A stretch of 56,043 nt of DNA from Enterobacteriaceae bacterium (GCA_031253755.1 JAIRVT010000012.1:1-56043); one strand, 5' to 3'; positions 18,775 to 29,703 are shown, counted from the stretch's first letter. The notes: generated from the sequence alone by a model not told the origin. A program made the numbers and translations.

Positions 18775-19122
18775 ATGAAAAAAGAGTGGTATACGGCAAT
18801 GGAGTTGACCGGTGTAGGTGAGTTACCTAGATCACCACAAGGAGTGAATGCCAGAGCAAAACGTGAAGAGTGGCTGAAGCAGAAAAGAACGGGTGTTCAG
18901 GGCCGGGCAATTGAATATCACTACTCGTGTTTTCCTGAAACAACATTGACTGCCCTGGAACTTACTGAAATATCGCCTGAATATCAGGTTCAGAAACAGG
19001 ATCCACTCTCCATTTGGGTCAGTGCATTTAATTTACTCACGGATGAAGAAAAGGAGGCCATTACAGAAGTAATACTACGAGATGGTATAAGAAGTTTTTT
19101 GGAAAAAATCATAGTGACTTAA
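18775..19122 (+). CDS. Mu repressor/transposase-type DNA-binding protein (first of two paralogues)
   Basis: The 115-residue protein begins MKKEWYTAMELTGVGELPRS, then has GVNARAKREEWLKQKRTGVQ, GRAIEYHY and a short C-terminal helical part. This is the winged-helix domain found at the N-terminus of phage Mu c repressor and MuA transposase (PF02316). No catalytic DDE part or ClpX-tail is present, so it is a free-standing regulator. It is divergent from the Ner-like sfsB, the same arrangement as c and ner in Mu. A paralogue follows at 19248. Its target is unknown. Confidence 0.85.
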   Translation: MKKEWYTAMELTGVGELPRSPQGVNARAKREEWLKQKRTGVQGRAIEYHYSCFPETTLTALELTEISPEYQVQKQDPLSIWVSAFNLLTDEEKEAITEVILRDGIRSFLEKIIVT

Positions 19123-19148
19123 AGCAGATTTTGAAAAGCCAATGACAA

Positions 19149-19203
19149 TACACCCTGTGGATTTCGAGTTGCATCGTGGCAAGTTGAAAAACGACGGGTT
19201 TAT
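19149..19203 (+). repeat. Truncated ERIC element (ends only)
   Basis: CCCTGTGGATTTCGAGTTGC is joined directly to AAGTTGAAAAACGACGGGTT, i.e. both ERIC ends with the core deleted. It lies between the two Mu-type regulator genes. Confidence 0.65.
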
Positions 19204-19247
19204 TTGGCTTCCTCGTTACTGCTCCAGAACAAAGCGAGGAGAGATAG

Positions 19248-19628
19248 ATGAAAAAAGAGTGGTATTCGGCAAAAGAACTCATTGGCCTCGCTGGTTTGCC
19301 ATCATCTCCTCAGGGAGTCAACCTGATGGCAAGGCGTGAAGGCTGGGAACAACGCCGTAAACGTGGAGTGCAGGGAAAAGCACTCGAATATCATATCAAT
19401 AGCTTGCCTGAAGATGTTCTGAATGTATTGACCGCCAGTGAAAGCTCAGTCGAGTATTATCGGAATAAACGGCAAGATCCCTTTATGATTTGGGTTGAAG
19501 CGTATTATCAGCTAACAAAATCAGAAAGAGAACGCATGGTTAAGTTCATTTTACGAAAAGGGCTGACCTGTCTTGTACAACACACAGGAATTCAAGAATT
19601 TGAAAATAAGGGAAGTATCCCAGACTGA
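19248..19628 (+). CDS. Mu repressor/transposase-type DNA-binding protein (second paralogue)
   Basis: A 126-residue paralogue of the preceding gene, starting MKKEWYSAKELIGLAGLPSS with GVNLMARREGWEQRRKRGVQ, GKALEYHI and NSLPEDVL. The first 24 bases of the two genes differ at one position. It has its own strong site GAGGAGAG six bases before the ATG. The winged-helix domain fills residues 1-60; the rest (QDPFMIWVEAYYQLTKSER) is shared with the paralogue. A tandem duplication followed by divergence is the simplest reading. Function is unknown beyond DNA binding. Confidence 0.85.
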   Translation: MKKEWYSAKELIGLAGLPSSPQGVNLMARREGWEQRRKRGVQGKALEYHINSLPEDVLNVLTASESSVEYYRNKRQDPFMIWVEAYYQLTKSERERMVKFILRKGLTCLVQHTGIQEFENKGSIPD

Positions 19629-19644
19629 AAAGTCTGAGATACTT

Positions 19645-19770
19645 ATTTTTCCATCATTTTTCAAGCTGCTTCTTTGTTGGCTTTGCTCATCGCGGTGACA
19701 TCGTCATTCCGTGATCCCAAGCGTGAGCTTTTTGGCCGCCGCGATGCAGCTTGAAACCAATAGCAATACC
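19645..19770 (-). repeat. Divergent ERIC element downstream of the Mu-type regulators
   Basis: CATTTTTCAAGCTGCTTCTT through TTGGCCGCCGCGATGCAGCT to TAGCAATACC keeps the ERIC ends but has a drifted centre (CGCGGTGACATCGTCATTCC). It lies between the second regulator and ispB. Confidence 0.75.
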
Positions 19771-19794
19771 GAAGGCTGACTCCCGGAGCCTGAC

Positions 19795-20766
19795 TTACGC
19801 AAGCCGCTGTACTGCGATATGCGCTAACCCGACAAGTGCCGCTTTGTATGGCGAATCCTCAAGCACGTGTAATGCTGAAATGGCTTTATCAGCCTCCTCT
19901 TCTGCCCGCTGGCGGGTGTAATCAAGTGAACCACACTGTTTCATCGTGGTCAGCACGGTATCCAACAAATGGCGGCCATTCCCTTGCTCGATGGCTTGAC
20001 GGATCAGCGCTGACTGCTCAGGCGTTCCATGATTCATCGCATGTAAGAGAGGAAGTGTCGGCTTGCCTTCGTTGAGATCATCTCCGGTTTTTTTACCGAG
20101 TGTATTATCATCAGAATCGTAATCCAAAAGATCATCAATCAGTTGGAATGCCGTACCAAGATAACGACCATAATCACGCAGTGCGACCTCTTGCTCCGGT
20201 GTTGCACCAGACAAAATAGCAGAAGAGTGAGCAGCCACTTCAAACAGACGCGCTGTTTTGCTGTAAATGACGCGCATATAGTCATCTTCTGAAATATCCG
20301 GATCGTTACAGTTCATCAACTGCATCACTTCACCTTCAGCGATCACATTCGTTGCATCAGACATTAATTTCAGTACTCGCATTGAGTTGAGATCAGTCAT
20401 CATCTGAAACGAACGGGTATAGATAAAATCGCCAACCAGAACACTGGCTGCATTACCATAAATGGCATTGGCCGTTGCTTTACCACGGCGCATATCGGAT
20501 TCATCCACGACATCATCATGGAGCAGCGTTGCTGTGTGAATAAATTCGATCAAGGCCGCAACCTTCGTATGCTTTTCTCCTTCGTAACCCAGCGCCTTAC
20601 CGACCAGAACTGCAATCATTGGGCGAATGCGCTTACCGCCGCCACTAATAATGTAATAACCAAGCTGGTTGATAAGCGCAACATCGGAATTTAATTGGTC
20701 AAGAATAGTTGCATTAACCGCTGCCATATCACCAGCGGTAAGTTTAATTATCGATTCTAAGTTCAT
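19795..20766 (-). CDS. ispB: Octaprenyl diphosphate synthase IspB
   Basis: A 323-residue trans-prenyltransferase that makes the C40 side chain of ubiquinone and menaquinone. First and second aspartate-rich motifs read LLHDDVVDESDMRRG (about 81-95) and QLIDDLLDYDSD (about 207-218), with GGKRIRP near residue 43-49. It matches E. coli IspB closely. It is divergent from rplU, as in E. coli. Confidence 0.97.
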   Translation of the reverse strand: MNLESIIKLTAGDMAAVNATILDQLNSDVALINQLGYYIISGGGKRIRPMIAVLVGKALGYEGEKHTKVAALIEFIHTATLLHDDVVDESDMRRGKATANAIYGNAASVLVGDFIYTRSFQMMTDLNSMRVLKLMSDATNVIAEGEVMQLMNCNDPDISEDDYMRVIYSKTARLFEVAAHSSAILSGATPEQEVALRDYGRYLGTAFQLIDDLLDYDSDDNTLGKKTGDDLNEGKPTLPLLHAMNHGTPEQSALIRQAIEQGNGRHLLDTVLTTMKQCGSLDYTRQRAEEEADKAISALHVLEDSPYKAALVGLAHIAVQRLA

Positions 20767-20912
20767 GTTTTAGCTTCGGACTCTGATTCAGAGCTGTGCT
20801 CATTAATTAGCATCTTAAAAGATATCATGTTTCCCGATTGTACTTGAAAAAGCGTTCAAATAAATGACAATCGAAAAACTCGGCTTTTTTCTCTTCTGTT
20901 CTAATTCTGCTC

Positions 20913-20941
20913 TTGTCTTCCCAGTGGTTTTTGCGTAGAAT
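20913..20941 (+). promoter_or_regulatory. Sigma-70 promoter for rplU-rpmA
   Basis: TTGTCT (-35), a 17-bp spacer ending TTGCG, and TAGAAT (-10), followed by a GC-rich discriminator CGCGCCC typical of stringently controlled ribosomal promoters. It lies 75 bp before the rplU start. Confidence 0.7.
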
Positions 20942-21015
20942 TCGCGCCCTATTGTGAATATTTTATAGCGCGCTCTGGAAAGAATTTTAGGGGGTGCGCG
21001 GAAAGCGGAGTTTAT

Positions 21016-21324
21016 ATGTACGCGGTTTTCCAAAGTGGTGGTAAACAACACCGAGTAAGCGAAGGTCAAACTATTCGCTTGGAAAAGCTGGACATCGCAA
21101 CAGGTGAAACTGTTGAGTTTGACCAGGTTCTGATGATCGCTAATGGCGAAGACATCAAGATCGGCGCTCCAGTAGTTGAAGGCGCGAAAGTTAAAGCTGA
21201 AGTTGTTGCGCACGGTCGTGGCGAGAAAATTAAAATCGTTAAGTTTCGTCGTCGTAAACACAGCCGTAAGCAGCAGGGCCACCGTCAGTGGTTCACTGAT
21301 GTTAAAATCACTGGCATCGCTTAA
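21016..21324 (+). CDS. rplU: 50S ribosomal protein L21
   Basis: The 102-residue protein starts [20 protein letters not shown] and ends with the basic [16 protein letters not shown] segment and the VKITGI tail, as in other L21 proteins. L21 binds 23S rRNA near L20. It is the first gene of rplU-rpmA, with rpmA 19 bp downstream. Confidence 0.99.
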   Translation: MYAVFQSGGKQHRVSEGQTIRLEKLDIATGETVEFDQVLMIANGEDIKIGAPVVEGAKVKAEVVAHGRGEKIKIVKFRRRKHSRKQQGHRQWFTDVKITGIA

Positions 21325-21331
21325 GTATTAG

Positions 21332-21601
<270 letters not shown>

Positions 21602-21617
21602 ATTTTTTGAACTTTGA

Positions 21618-22901
<1,284 letters not shown>

Positions 22902-22940
22902 TACTCGTTCCAAATGATGGATGTTCATTTGAAATGACAG

Positions 22941-22968
22941 AAAAGGGCGCATTGAAGCGCCCTTTTCC
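22941..22968 (+). terminator. Terminator after obgE
   Basis: AAAAGGGCGC, loop ATTGAA, GCGCCCTTTT. Perfect 10-bp stem with T run, so it also works for the opposite strand. Confidence 0.9.
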
Positions 22969-23016
22969 CAACATATCCTGATAATTGTGAAACTGGTTGG
23001 TGAATATTTTCGTTTA

Positions 23017-23280
23017 CTATACATTAGCGCCTGTAAATTTTTTATCGCCCAACCACATGATAAATTTGGTCATGCACCCAATAGTTAGATTACCTTTGGA
23101 AGTGCGGTGGTTTTCCTCTGGAAGGCAATCATAGACGGCATAGTTATCGGTACAGTAATACTGGATTTCAAAAGATGCCAGAAGGGCCAGTAGTTTGTTC
23201 AGTGTTTTCCTGCTGCGGTCGCCAAATACATGCGCCACTACTTGTTTCGGTAAAATAATCAAATGAAATAAATGGGACAA
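23017..23280 (-). pseudogene. IS1-family transposase (InsB) fragment
   Basis: The middle of the frame, KQVVAHVFGDRSRKTLNKLL, ALLASFEIQYYCTDNYAVYD and LPEENHRTSK, is typical of the DDE region of IS1-family InsB, here about 60 residues. Both sides are unrelated: the N-terminal zinc-finger part and the C-terminal ERTNLTLR-type part are missing, and the sequence after NHRTSKG is random. It is a decayed remnant inserted between the convergent genes obgE and dacB. No IS ends were found. Confidence 0.8.
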
Positions 23281-23283
23281 CCA

Positions 23284-23311
23284 AGAAGCCCATTCAACTT
23301 ACCGGGCTTCT
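23284..23311 (-). terminator. Candidate dacB terminator
   Basis: AGAAGCCC and GGGCTTCT are a perfect 8-bp inverted repeat with a 12-nt loop about 85 bp beyond the dacB stop. The T run on the minus strand is short, so termination is uncertain. Confidence 0.45.
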
Positions 23312-23396
23312 ATCATTATGGTGATTGCTTGTTTTTGGGGATACTGACTGGCTTAAAAATCAGTGACATGACCCTTTATTTTTCTGAACGCTTCTG

Positions 23397-24845
23397 TCAG
23401 TTATTCTGGTACAGCGATTTATATAAACGGCTTTCGAAACGCGCCAAAGGAACGCGACGGTTACGCTGATCTTCAGGAGAAACGGCGTAAGACGAGATGA
23501 ATTGGACAAAAGCAATTTGCTGACCACTGGCAGCAGTCATAAAACCCGCCAGATTATAAACTCCTTGCAGTGATCCTGTTTTCGCAAAGACTTTGCCATC
23601 AACGCCTGCTTCATGCAGCCCCGGACGATACTGCAACGTGCCGTCATATCCGGCTTTTGGCAGCATAGAGATAAAATCCAGTTCATCATTATGTCGCGCA
23701 ATAAACTGTAAGAGTTCCATCATCGTGGCAGGCGTAATCAGGTCATGGCGTGAAAGGCCAGAGCCATCAACAACCGTTGTATTACCAAGATCGATACCTG
23801 CTTTTTGTTTCAGAATTTGACGGACAGCGTCAGAACCTGAGCGCCATGTCCCCGGAACATTAAAATAAGAGTGCCCCACAGTACGAAAAACAGTATCAGC
23901 TATCATATTGTCGGATTTTTTCAGCATAATTCTGAGCAGATCATGCAAAGGTACGGATTGATTCTGGGCGAGAACCTTCTCAGGCTGTTCAGGAAACGAT
24001 TGGCGCTGTAAATGACCTTTTAATTCAATTCCGGCAACACGTAACTCATTTTTCAAAATGGCAGCAACGTAACTGGCGCCATTCTGAATAGCAAATGCAA
24101 GTGGCAACGGCTCGCTGCGCTGTGTCAGACAACCTGTCAGCGTGAATCGATTTAATTCGCCTGCGGTAACGTCAAGTTCACAATATCTTGCTTCCGGAGA
24201 ATCTTTAGCTAACGTTTTGACTTCGCTGAATACGTTAACAGGATAGTACGGGGGAGTATGTACGATGGCTGATTCACCGGCTTGGTCCGCACTGTAAAGT
24301 GAAACTGAAAAGCAGTTTTTGTCGACAATAGCAGCGGCAGGAGGCGCACTAAAGCACTGTGTCATATCATTCCATACCCAGCCCGGTGCTTTATCGTGGC
24401 TGGCAAAGACAGAAATATCGATGATAAGATTTCCATCAATCTGATTTATGCCCGACTGTTTTAACTTTTCCACCATATTACGTAATTGTGTACGTGTTAG
24501 TGAGGGATCACCAACAAAACGGGCGATAAGATTTCCCTTTAATCGGCCATCTTCAATATCAGCATTACTTTCAAATGTTGTGACAAAACGGAAATCTTTG
24601 CCAAGCTGTAATAAGGCCGCCAATGCTGTCACAATTTTCTGAGTACTGGCGGGCAAGGCCAATTGTTGCCCGCTATAATCAATTATGGGAGTACTTTCAC
24701 CGATCTTCTGGGCGATAAATGAAAAATGCGTTCCTGCTGGCAAATATTGAACATCCTGTTCAATCGAGGCGGCATTTGCACTGAAAATACTCAGGCTCAT
24801 ACTGAGTATGCAAGCAATTTTGCTGGTAATTTTTAAAAGAGCCAT
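23397..24845 (-). CDS. dacB: D-alanyl-D-alanine carboxypeptidase/endopeptidase PBP4
   Basis: A periplasmic class C penicillin-binding protein that trims and cleaves peptidoglycan cross-links. The 482-residue form starts MALLKITSKIACIL with a signal peptide ending SANA (about 26); a longer frame starting at 24941 adds 32 unlikely residues. The active-site motifs are SxxK (STQK, Ser67-Lys70), SDN in KKSDNMIAD, and KTG in FAKTGSLQG. It is divergent from greA, as in E. coli. Confidence 0.96.
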   Translation of the reverse strand: MALLKITSKIACILSMSLSIFSANAASIEQDVQYLPAGTHFSFIAQKIGESTPIIDYSGQQLALPASTQKIVTALAALLQLGKDFRFVTTFESNADIEDGRLKGNLIARFVGDPSLTRTQLRNMVEKLKQSGINQIDGNLIIDISVFASHDKAPGWVWNDMTQCFSAPPAAAIVDKNCFSVSLYSADQAGESAIVHTPPYYPVNVFSEVKTLAKDSPEARYCELDVTAGELNRFTLTGCLTQRSEPLPLAFAIQNGASYVAAILKNELRVAGIELKGHLQRQSFPEQPEKVLAQNQSVPLHDLLRIMLKKSDNMIADTVFRTVGHSYFNVPGTWRSGSDAVRQILKQKAGIDLGNTTVVDGSGLSRHDLITPATMMELLQFIARHNDELDFISMLPKAGYDGTLQYRPGLHEAGVDGKVFAKTGSLQGVYNLAGFMTAASGQQIAFVQFISSYAVSPEDQRNRRVPLARFESRLYKSLYQNN

Positions 24846-24999
24846 AGATCTCGCATATAAATGTGGATGTACACCGATAATATTCGTATTAATAATACTA
24901 AGATGCAATGCAGGAAAAAGTAAACGATGATCCATCACCAACTCTCCGTTAGAATGGAAGATATTGTCTGGGCTTAGGATTGATTTAGAGGTTTGATAA

Positions 25000-25476
25000 A
25001 TGAAACAAATTCCGATGACGGTACGTGGCGCAGATAAATTGCGCGAAGAATTAGAACATTTGAAAAATATACGCCGCCCTCAGATTATTGCTGCAATCGC
25101 TGAGGCGCGTGAGCATGGTGATTTGAAAGAAAATGCCGAATATCACGCTGCTCGTGAACAACAGGGCTTTTGTGAAGGCCGTATTCAAGAAATTGAAGCT
25201 AAACTTTCTAATGCACAGGTGATAGATATCACGAAGATTACCAACAATGGACGAGTGATTTTCGGTGCAACAGTAACGGTATTGAATGTCGATTCTGATG
25301 AAGAGCAAACTTACCGTATTGTGGGAGATGATGAAGCGAATATTAAAGAAAACCTGCTTTCGGTTAACTCACCCATTGCCAGAGGCTTAATTGGTAAAGA
25401 AGTGGATGATGTTGCTGTCATCGAAACACCGGGCGGTAAAGTCGAATATGAAGTTTTGAATGTTGAGTATATTTAA
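25000..25476 (+). CDS. greA: Transcription elongation factor GreA
   Basis: A 158-residue factor that enters the RNA polymerase secondary channel and stimulates cleavage of backtracked RNA. It has the coiled-coil N-terminal domain with the acidic tip ([17 protein letters not shown]) and a C-terminal FKBP-like domain. Length and sequence match E. coli GreA. Terminator at 25556. Confidence 0.98.
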   Translation: MKQIPMTVRGADKLREELEHLKNIRRPQIIAAIAEAREHGDLKENAEYHAAREQQGFCEGRIQEIEAKLSNAQVIDITKITNNGRVIFGATVTVLNVDSDEEQTYRIVGDDEANIKENLLSVNSPIARGLIGKEVDDVAVIETPGGKVEYEVLNVEYI

Positions 25477-25555
25477 CCTTCAAAAATCTAAAAAACCTTT
25501 CTATTCAGTGTAGTAGAAAGGATGATAGAAAATAGTCATAATAATGATCGAAATA

Positions 25556-25578
25556 AAAAGGCCTGATTAGGCCTTTTT
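25556..25578 (+). terminator. Terminator between greA and yhbY
   Basis: AAAAGGCC, loop TGATTA, GGCCTTTTTT; bidirectional for the convergent greA and yhbY genes. Confidence 0.9.
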
Positions 25579-25618
25579 TATCATGGTAGAATGGCACTTT
25601 TGTATAAATATGCTGTGA

Positions 25619-25912
25619 TTATTTAGGTAAACTGATTTTGCGCTCTGCCGATGGTCGGTAGAGAACTAGCATTTTTCCAATAATTTGTACATTATATGCA
25701 CCTGTTTCACGAACGATAGCTTCCGCGATCAAAGTTTTCATTTCACGGTCTTCGCCCGCAACTTTGACTTTGATAAGCTCGTGATGCGAAAGAGTTTGCT
25801 CGATTTCAGCCAATACGCCTTCAGTCAGTCCGTTGTTACCGATCATAACAACAGGCTTTAGTGAATGAGCGAGACTTTTCAGGTATTGCACTTGTTTCTT
25901 GTTAAGAGTCAT
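25619..25912 (-). CDS. yhbY: Ribosome assembly RNA-binding protein YhbY
   Basis: A 97-residue CRS1/YhbY (CRM) domain protein that associates with pre-50S particles. It carries the GNNGLTEGVL loop (MIGNNGLTE), which binds RNA, and starts MTLNKKQVQYLKSLAH. It is divergent from rlmE, as in E. coli. Confidence 0.96.
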   Translation of the reverse strand: MTLNKKQVQYLKSLAHSLKPVVMIGNNGLTEGVLAEIEQTLSHHELIKVKVAGEDREMKTLIAEAIVRETGAYNVQIIGKMLVLYRPSAERKISLPK

Positions 25913-25933
25913 CGTTTTTTTGCTTAGTTGGGA

Positions 25934-25961
25934 TTGAAAACGACATATTCTACCGCCATCT
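25934..25961 (+). promoter_or_regulatory. Sigma-32 (heat-shock) promoter candidate for rlmE-ftsH
   Basis: TTGAAA, a 14-bp spacer, then CGCCATCT, which matches the sigma-32 -10 consensus CCCCATNT at seven of eight positions. The E. coli rlmE-ftsH operon is known to be heat-inducible. It lies about 85 bp upstream of rlmE. Confidence 0.6.
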
Positions 25962-26047
25962 CATACCTATCACCATAAGTGTGTGGTGTAGTTTGATAAG
26001 AGAGTGCAAAAATAATGGCTCTCTTTTAGTAATAGTTGGAAAGAACA

Positions 26048-26677
26048 ATGGCCAATAAAAAACGCTCAGCAAGCTCCAGTCGCTGGTTACAGGAACATTT
26101 TAGTGATAAATATGTTCTTCAGGCGCAGAAAAAAGGGCTTCGCTCCCGCGCTTGGTTTAAACTTGATGAGATACAGCAAAGCGACAAAATCTTTAAACCG
26201 GGCATGACCGTTGTTGATTTAGGCGCTGCCCCTGGTGGGTGGTCTCAATATGTAGTCAGTCAGATTGGTGATCGTGGCCGAGTAATTGCCTGCGATCTTT
26301 TACCAATGGATCCCATTGTCGGAGTTGATTTCCTGCAAGGGGATTTTCGTGATGAGCAAGTATTGAAAACATTGCTTGAGAGAGTTGGTGATAATAAAGT
26401 CCAGGTCGTCATGTCGGATATGGCTCCCAATATGAGTGGAACCCCCGCGGTCGATATTCCTCGATCCATGTATCTAATTGAATTAGCATTGGGTATGTGT
26501 CGTGATGTGCTGGCCCCTGGGGGTAGTTTTATTGTCAAAGTGTTTCAGGGAGAAGGCTTTGATGAGTACCTAAGGGAAATACGCTCCCTTTTTACGAAAG
26601 TTAAAATTCGTAAACCAGATGCTTCGCGGGCACGATCGCGTGAAGTATACATTGTAGCGGTAGGACGGAAAGTGTAG
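26048..26677 (+). CDS. rlmE: 23S rRNA 2'-O-ribose U2552 methyltransferase RlmE (RrmJ, FtsJ)
   Basis: A 209-residue SAM-dependent methyltransferase that modifies U2552 of the A-loop of 23S rRNA. It has the SAM motif [15 protein letters not shown], the DFLQGDFRD segment, [11 protein letters not shown] and [12 protein letters not shown]. The K-D-K-E catalytic set is visible (Lys38, Asp in SDMAP, Lys in VKVFQG, Glu in REVYIV). The ATG at 26048 behind GGAAAG matches E. coli length exactly; a TTG four codons upstream is less likely. It is followed by ftsH. Confidence 0.97.
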   Translation: MANKKRSASSSRWLQEHFSDKYVLQAQKKGLRSRAWFKLDEIQQSDKIFKPGMTVVDLGAAPGGWSQYVVSQIGDRGRVIACDLLPMDPIVGVDFLQGDFRDEQVLKTLLERVGDNKVQVVMSDMAPNMSGTPAVDIPRSMYLIELALGMCRDVLAPGGSFIVKVFQGEGFDEYLREIRSLFTKVKIRKPDASRARSREVYIVAVGRKV

Positions 26678-26724
26678 TACCCTGCTGCTATTTGTTAACA
26701 CAGTTGTAATATGAGGTTAATCCC

Positions 26725-28677
26725 TTGAGTGACATGGCGAAAAACCTGATTCTCTGGCTAGTCATCGCAGTTGTCTTGATGTTATTGTTCCAGAGTTTTG
26801 GTCCCAGCGATTCCAGTGGTCGTAGGGTGGATTACTCGAACTTCATCAGTGAGATATCACATAATCAAATCAATGAAGTCCGTATTTCTGGTCGCAGCAT
26901 TGATTTCACTAAGAAAGACAGCAGTGAAAAATATAGCACGTATATGCCAGTGCAGGATGAAAAACTGCTGGATACACTACTTAATAAACAAGTAAAAGTT
27001 ATTGGTGTACCACCAGAACAACAGAGCTTGTTAGCGACCATTTTTGTTTCATGGTTCCCAATGCTATTGCTGATTGGCGTTTGGATCTTCTTTATGCGCC
27101 AAATGCAAGGTGGTGGCGGTAAAGGGGCAATGTCTTTTGGTAAAAGCAAAGCCCGTATGTTAACTGAGGATCAAATTAAAACCACATTTGCCGATGTTGC
27201 GGGTTGCGACGAAGCGAAAGAGGAAGTGGGTGAATTAGTAGAATACCTGCGCGAACCCGGCCGTTTCCAGAAGCTGGGTGGCAAAATTCCGAAAGGTATC
27301 CTGATGGTAGGACCTCCCGGTACAGGTAAGACCTTACTGGCGAAAGCGATCGCAGGCGAAGCTAAAGTCCCCTTCTTCACCATTTCGGGTTCTGATTTTG
27401 TTGAAATGTTTGTCGGTGTTGGTGCTTCCCGTGTTCGCGACATGTTTGAACAGGCGAAAAAAGCGGCGCCTTGCATTATCTTTATCGACGAAATTGATGC
27501 CGTAGGTCGCCAACGTGGTGCAGGTCTGGGCGGTGGACACGATGAGCGTGAACAAACACTGAACCAGATGTTGGTTGAAATGGATGGTTTCGAAGGTAAC
27601 GAGGGCATTATTGTTATCGCTGCGACTAACCGTCCAGATGTTTTGGATCCCGCATTGTTGCGTCCGGGTCGTTTCGACCGTCAGGTTGTCGTTGGTCTGC
27701 CGGATGTACGTGGACGTGAGCAAATTCTGAAAGTCCATATGCGCCGTATTCCATTGGATACAGACATTGATGCGTCCATCATTGCCCGTGGTACCCCCGG
27801 TTTCTCCGGTGCTGATTTGGCAAATCTGGTGAACGAAGCCGCACTGTTTGCCGCACGTAGCAACAGACGCGTTGTCTCTATGGTGGAATTCGAGAAGGCG
27901 AAAGACAAGATCATGATGGGCGCAGAACGCCGCTCCATGGTCATGACTGAAGAGCAAAAAGAAGCCACTGCTTACCATGAAGCAGGCCATGCCATCATTG
28001 GTCGTCTGGTTCCTGAGCATGATCCCGTGCATAAAGTAACGATTATTCCTCGTGGCCGTGCATTAGGTGTGACGTTCTTCTTACCGGAAGGTGACCAAAT
28101 CAGTGCAAGTCGTCAGAAATTAGAAAGCCAGATTTCTACTTTATACGGCGGGCGGTTAGCTGAAGAAATTATTTACGGGCCAGCCAGTGTTTCCACTGGA
28201 GCTTCCAACGATATCAAAGTTGCGACGTCCATTGCTCGTAACATGGTGACTCAGTGGGGCTTCTCAGAAAAACTGGGGCCATTGCTGTATGCAGAAGAAG
28301 AAGGCGAAGTTTTCCTTGGTCGTTCGGTCGCTAAGGCAAAACATATGTCGGAAGATACAGCACGCTTAATTGATCAAGAAGTCAAAGTTATTATTGACCG
28401 TAACTATCAGCGCGCACGTCAGATTCTGATGGATAATCTGGACATCCTGCATTCAATGAAAGATGCTCTGATGAAGTATGAGACGATTGATGTTCCTCAG
28501 ATTGATGATCTGATGAATCGTGCTGCTACCATTCGCCCACCTGCTGGTTGGGAAGGCGATAACAAAAATGGCGGTAATAACGGCAATAGTAATAATGATC
28601 GTCAGAACACACCGTCCCAGAATACGCCATCTCAGCAGCAGATGACAAAACCTGTGGATGATAATCCAACAGCATAA
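26725..28677 (+). CDS. ftsH: ATP-dependent zinc metalloprotease FtsH
   Basis: A membrane-bound AAA+ protease that degrades misfolded membrane proteins and regulatory proteins such as LpxC and sigma-32. The 650-residue form uses a TTG start ([11 protein letters not shown]) because the GAGG site is 9 bases from it but 18 from the ATG three codons on. Domains: two membrane segments (about 8-25 and 103-125), Walker A GPPGTGKT, Walker [10 protein letters not shown], arginine fingers in the SRH, and zinc motif HEAGH (about 418-422). The C-tail is Asn/Gln-rich with a tandem TPSQN duplication. Confidence 0.98.
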   Translation: MSDMAKNLILWLVIAVVLMLLFQSFGPSDSSGRRVDYSNFISEISHNQINEVRISGRSIDFTKKDSSEKYSTYMPVQDEKLLDTLLNKQVKVIGVPPEQQSLLATIFVSWFPMLLLIGVWIFFMRQMQGGGGKGAMSFGKSKARMLTEDQIKTTFADVAGCDEAKEEVGELVEYLREPGRFQKLGGKIPKGILMVGPPGTGKTLLAKAIAGEAKVPFFTISGSDFVEMFVGVGASRVRDMFEQAKKAAPCIIFIDEIDAVGRQRGAGLGGGHDEREQTLNQMLVEMDGFEGNEGIIVIAATNRPDVLDPALLRPGRFDRQVVVGLPDVRGREQILKVHMRRIPLDTDIDASIIARGTPGFSGADLANLVNEAALFAARSNRRVVSMVEFEKAKDKIMMGAERRSMVMTEEQKEATAYHEAGHAIIGRLVPEHDPVHKVTIIPRGRALGVTFFLPEGDQISASRQKLESQISTLYGGRLAEEIIYGPASVSTGASNDIKVATSIARNMVTQWGFSEKLGPLLYAEEEGEVFLGRSVAKAKHMSEDTARLIDQEVKVIIDRNYQRARQILMDNLDILHSMKDALMKYETIDVPQIDDLMNRAATIRPPAGWEGDNKNGGNNGNSNNDRQNTPSQNTPSQQQMTKPVDDNPTA

Positions 28678-28684
28678 GCTAACC

Positions 28685-28719
28685 AAAGGCAGCCATCGGT
28701 AATCAGGTTGCCTTTGCGT
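28685..28719 (+). terminator. Weak hairpin after ftsH
   Basis: AAGGCAGCC and GGTTGCCTT pair across an 11-nt loop; only a short T run follows. The stronger terminator is at 28740. Confidence 0.5.
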
Positions 28720-28739
28720 TTTGACAGACCGCACTTATT

Positions 28740-28766
28740 AAACCCCAGACCTATACTGGGGTTTTG
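28740..28766 (+). terminator. Terminator between ftsH and folP
   Basis: AAACCCCAG, loop ACCTATA, CTGGGGTTT followed by T; the perfect 9-bp stem lies 20 bp before the folP start. It suggests that folP is at least partly attenuated from ftsH. Confidence 0.8.
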
Positions 28767-28785
28767 ACATTAAGGCTCCCTAACG

Positions 28786-29643
28786 ATGAAACTGACAGCC
28801 AGAAGCAGTATTCTTGACCTTTCCCACCCACAAGTAATGGGCATTCTGAATGTGACTCCTGATTCTTTCTCCGATGGTGGTATCCACAATACCTTTGATG
28901 CTGCATTACAACATGCCGCAAAAATGATTGAAGAAGGTGCAACTATCATTGATATCGGAGGAGAATCTACCCGGCCTGGTGCGGATGATGTCAGTGAACA
29001 GGAAGAATTGGATCGTATTATCCCCGTCATCGAGTCTTTGGTTCAGCGTTTTGATATCTGGATTTCTGTTGATACATCAAAAGCGATCGTGATGCAGGAA
29101 GCCGCTAAAGCGGGCGCTCATATGATTAACGATATCCGTGCATTGCAAGAGCCGGGAGCGTTGGAGATTGCAGCAAAAACAGAATTGCCAATTTGCCTGA
29201 TGCACATGCAGGGGCAGCCTCGCACAATGCAAGCCGAGCCTCACTATGAAGACGTGGTGTCAGAAGTAAAAAATTTTCTGGAAACACAAATTGAACGCTG
29301 TATTGCGGCAGGTATCGCAAAAAACAAACTGATTATTGATCCGGGTTTCGGCTTTGGTAAAAATTTATCGCATAATTATCAATTACTGGCTCATCTAGAA
29401 GAATTTCATCATTTTGGTTTGCCGATTTTGGCTGGCATGTCGCGTAAGTCCATGATTGGCCAGCTGCTTCATGTGCCGGCACAAGAGCGGGTAACAGGAA
29501 GTATCGCTTGTGCAGTTATTGCAGCGATGCAAGGTGCTCAGATTATTCGTGTGCATGATGTAAAAGAAACGGTGCAGGCGATGCAGGTTGTACAGGCAAC
29601 CTTGTCAGAAAAAAGTAAGCAGTCACCAACACAATACCGGTGA
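28786..29643 (+). CDS. folP: Dihydropteroate synthase
   Basis: A 285-residue folate-pathway enzyme (target of sulfonamides) joining p-aminobenzoate to dihydropterin pyrophosphate. It has the loop 1 motif MGILNVTPDSFSDGG (about 18-32), ESTRPGAD, NDIRAL, the HMQGQPRTMQ segment, DPGFGFGKN and GMSRKSMIG. Its stop codon lies inside the first unit of a 15-bp tandem array that continues downstream. It precedes glmM, as in E. coli. Confidence 0.98.
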   Translation: MKLTARSSILDLSHPQVMGILNVTPDSFSDGGIHNTFDAALQHAAKMIEEGATIIDIGGESTRPGADDVSEQEELDRIIPVIESLVQRFDIWISVDTSKAIVMQEAAKAGAHMINDIRALQEPGALEIAAKTELPICLMHMQGQPRTMQAEPHYEDVVSEVKNFLETQIERCIAAGIAKNKLIIDPGFGFGKNLSHNYQLLAHLEEFHHFGLPILAGMSRKSMIGQLLHVPAQERVTGSIACAVIAAMQGAQIIRVHDVKETVQAMQVVQATLSEKSKQSPTQYR

Positions 29644-29703
29644 ACACAATACCCGTGAACACAATACCTGTGAACACGATATCTGTGCACACGATACGTT
29701 TGC
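29629..29703. repeat. 15-bp tandem array, five units, overlapping the folP stop codon
   Basis: Five contiguous units of ACACAATACCNGTGA, increasingly degenerate to the right. The first unit ends with the folP TGA (29641-29643), so the array began inside the gene and ran out of it. Confidence 0.9.

Noticed and set aside
20815..21282. 155-codon minus-strand frame over the rplU promoter and gene
   Set aside because: Antisense to rplU and its promoter; AT-rich, no resemblance to known proteins.
25999..26027. AAGAGAG...CTCTCTTTT hairpin upstream of rlmE
   Set aside because: Six- to seven-bp stem with a 14-nt loop; too weak to call an attenuator.
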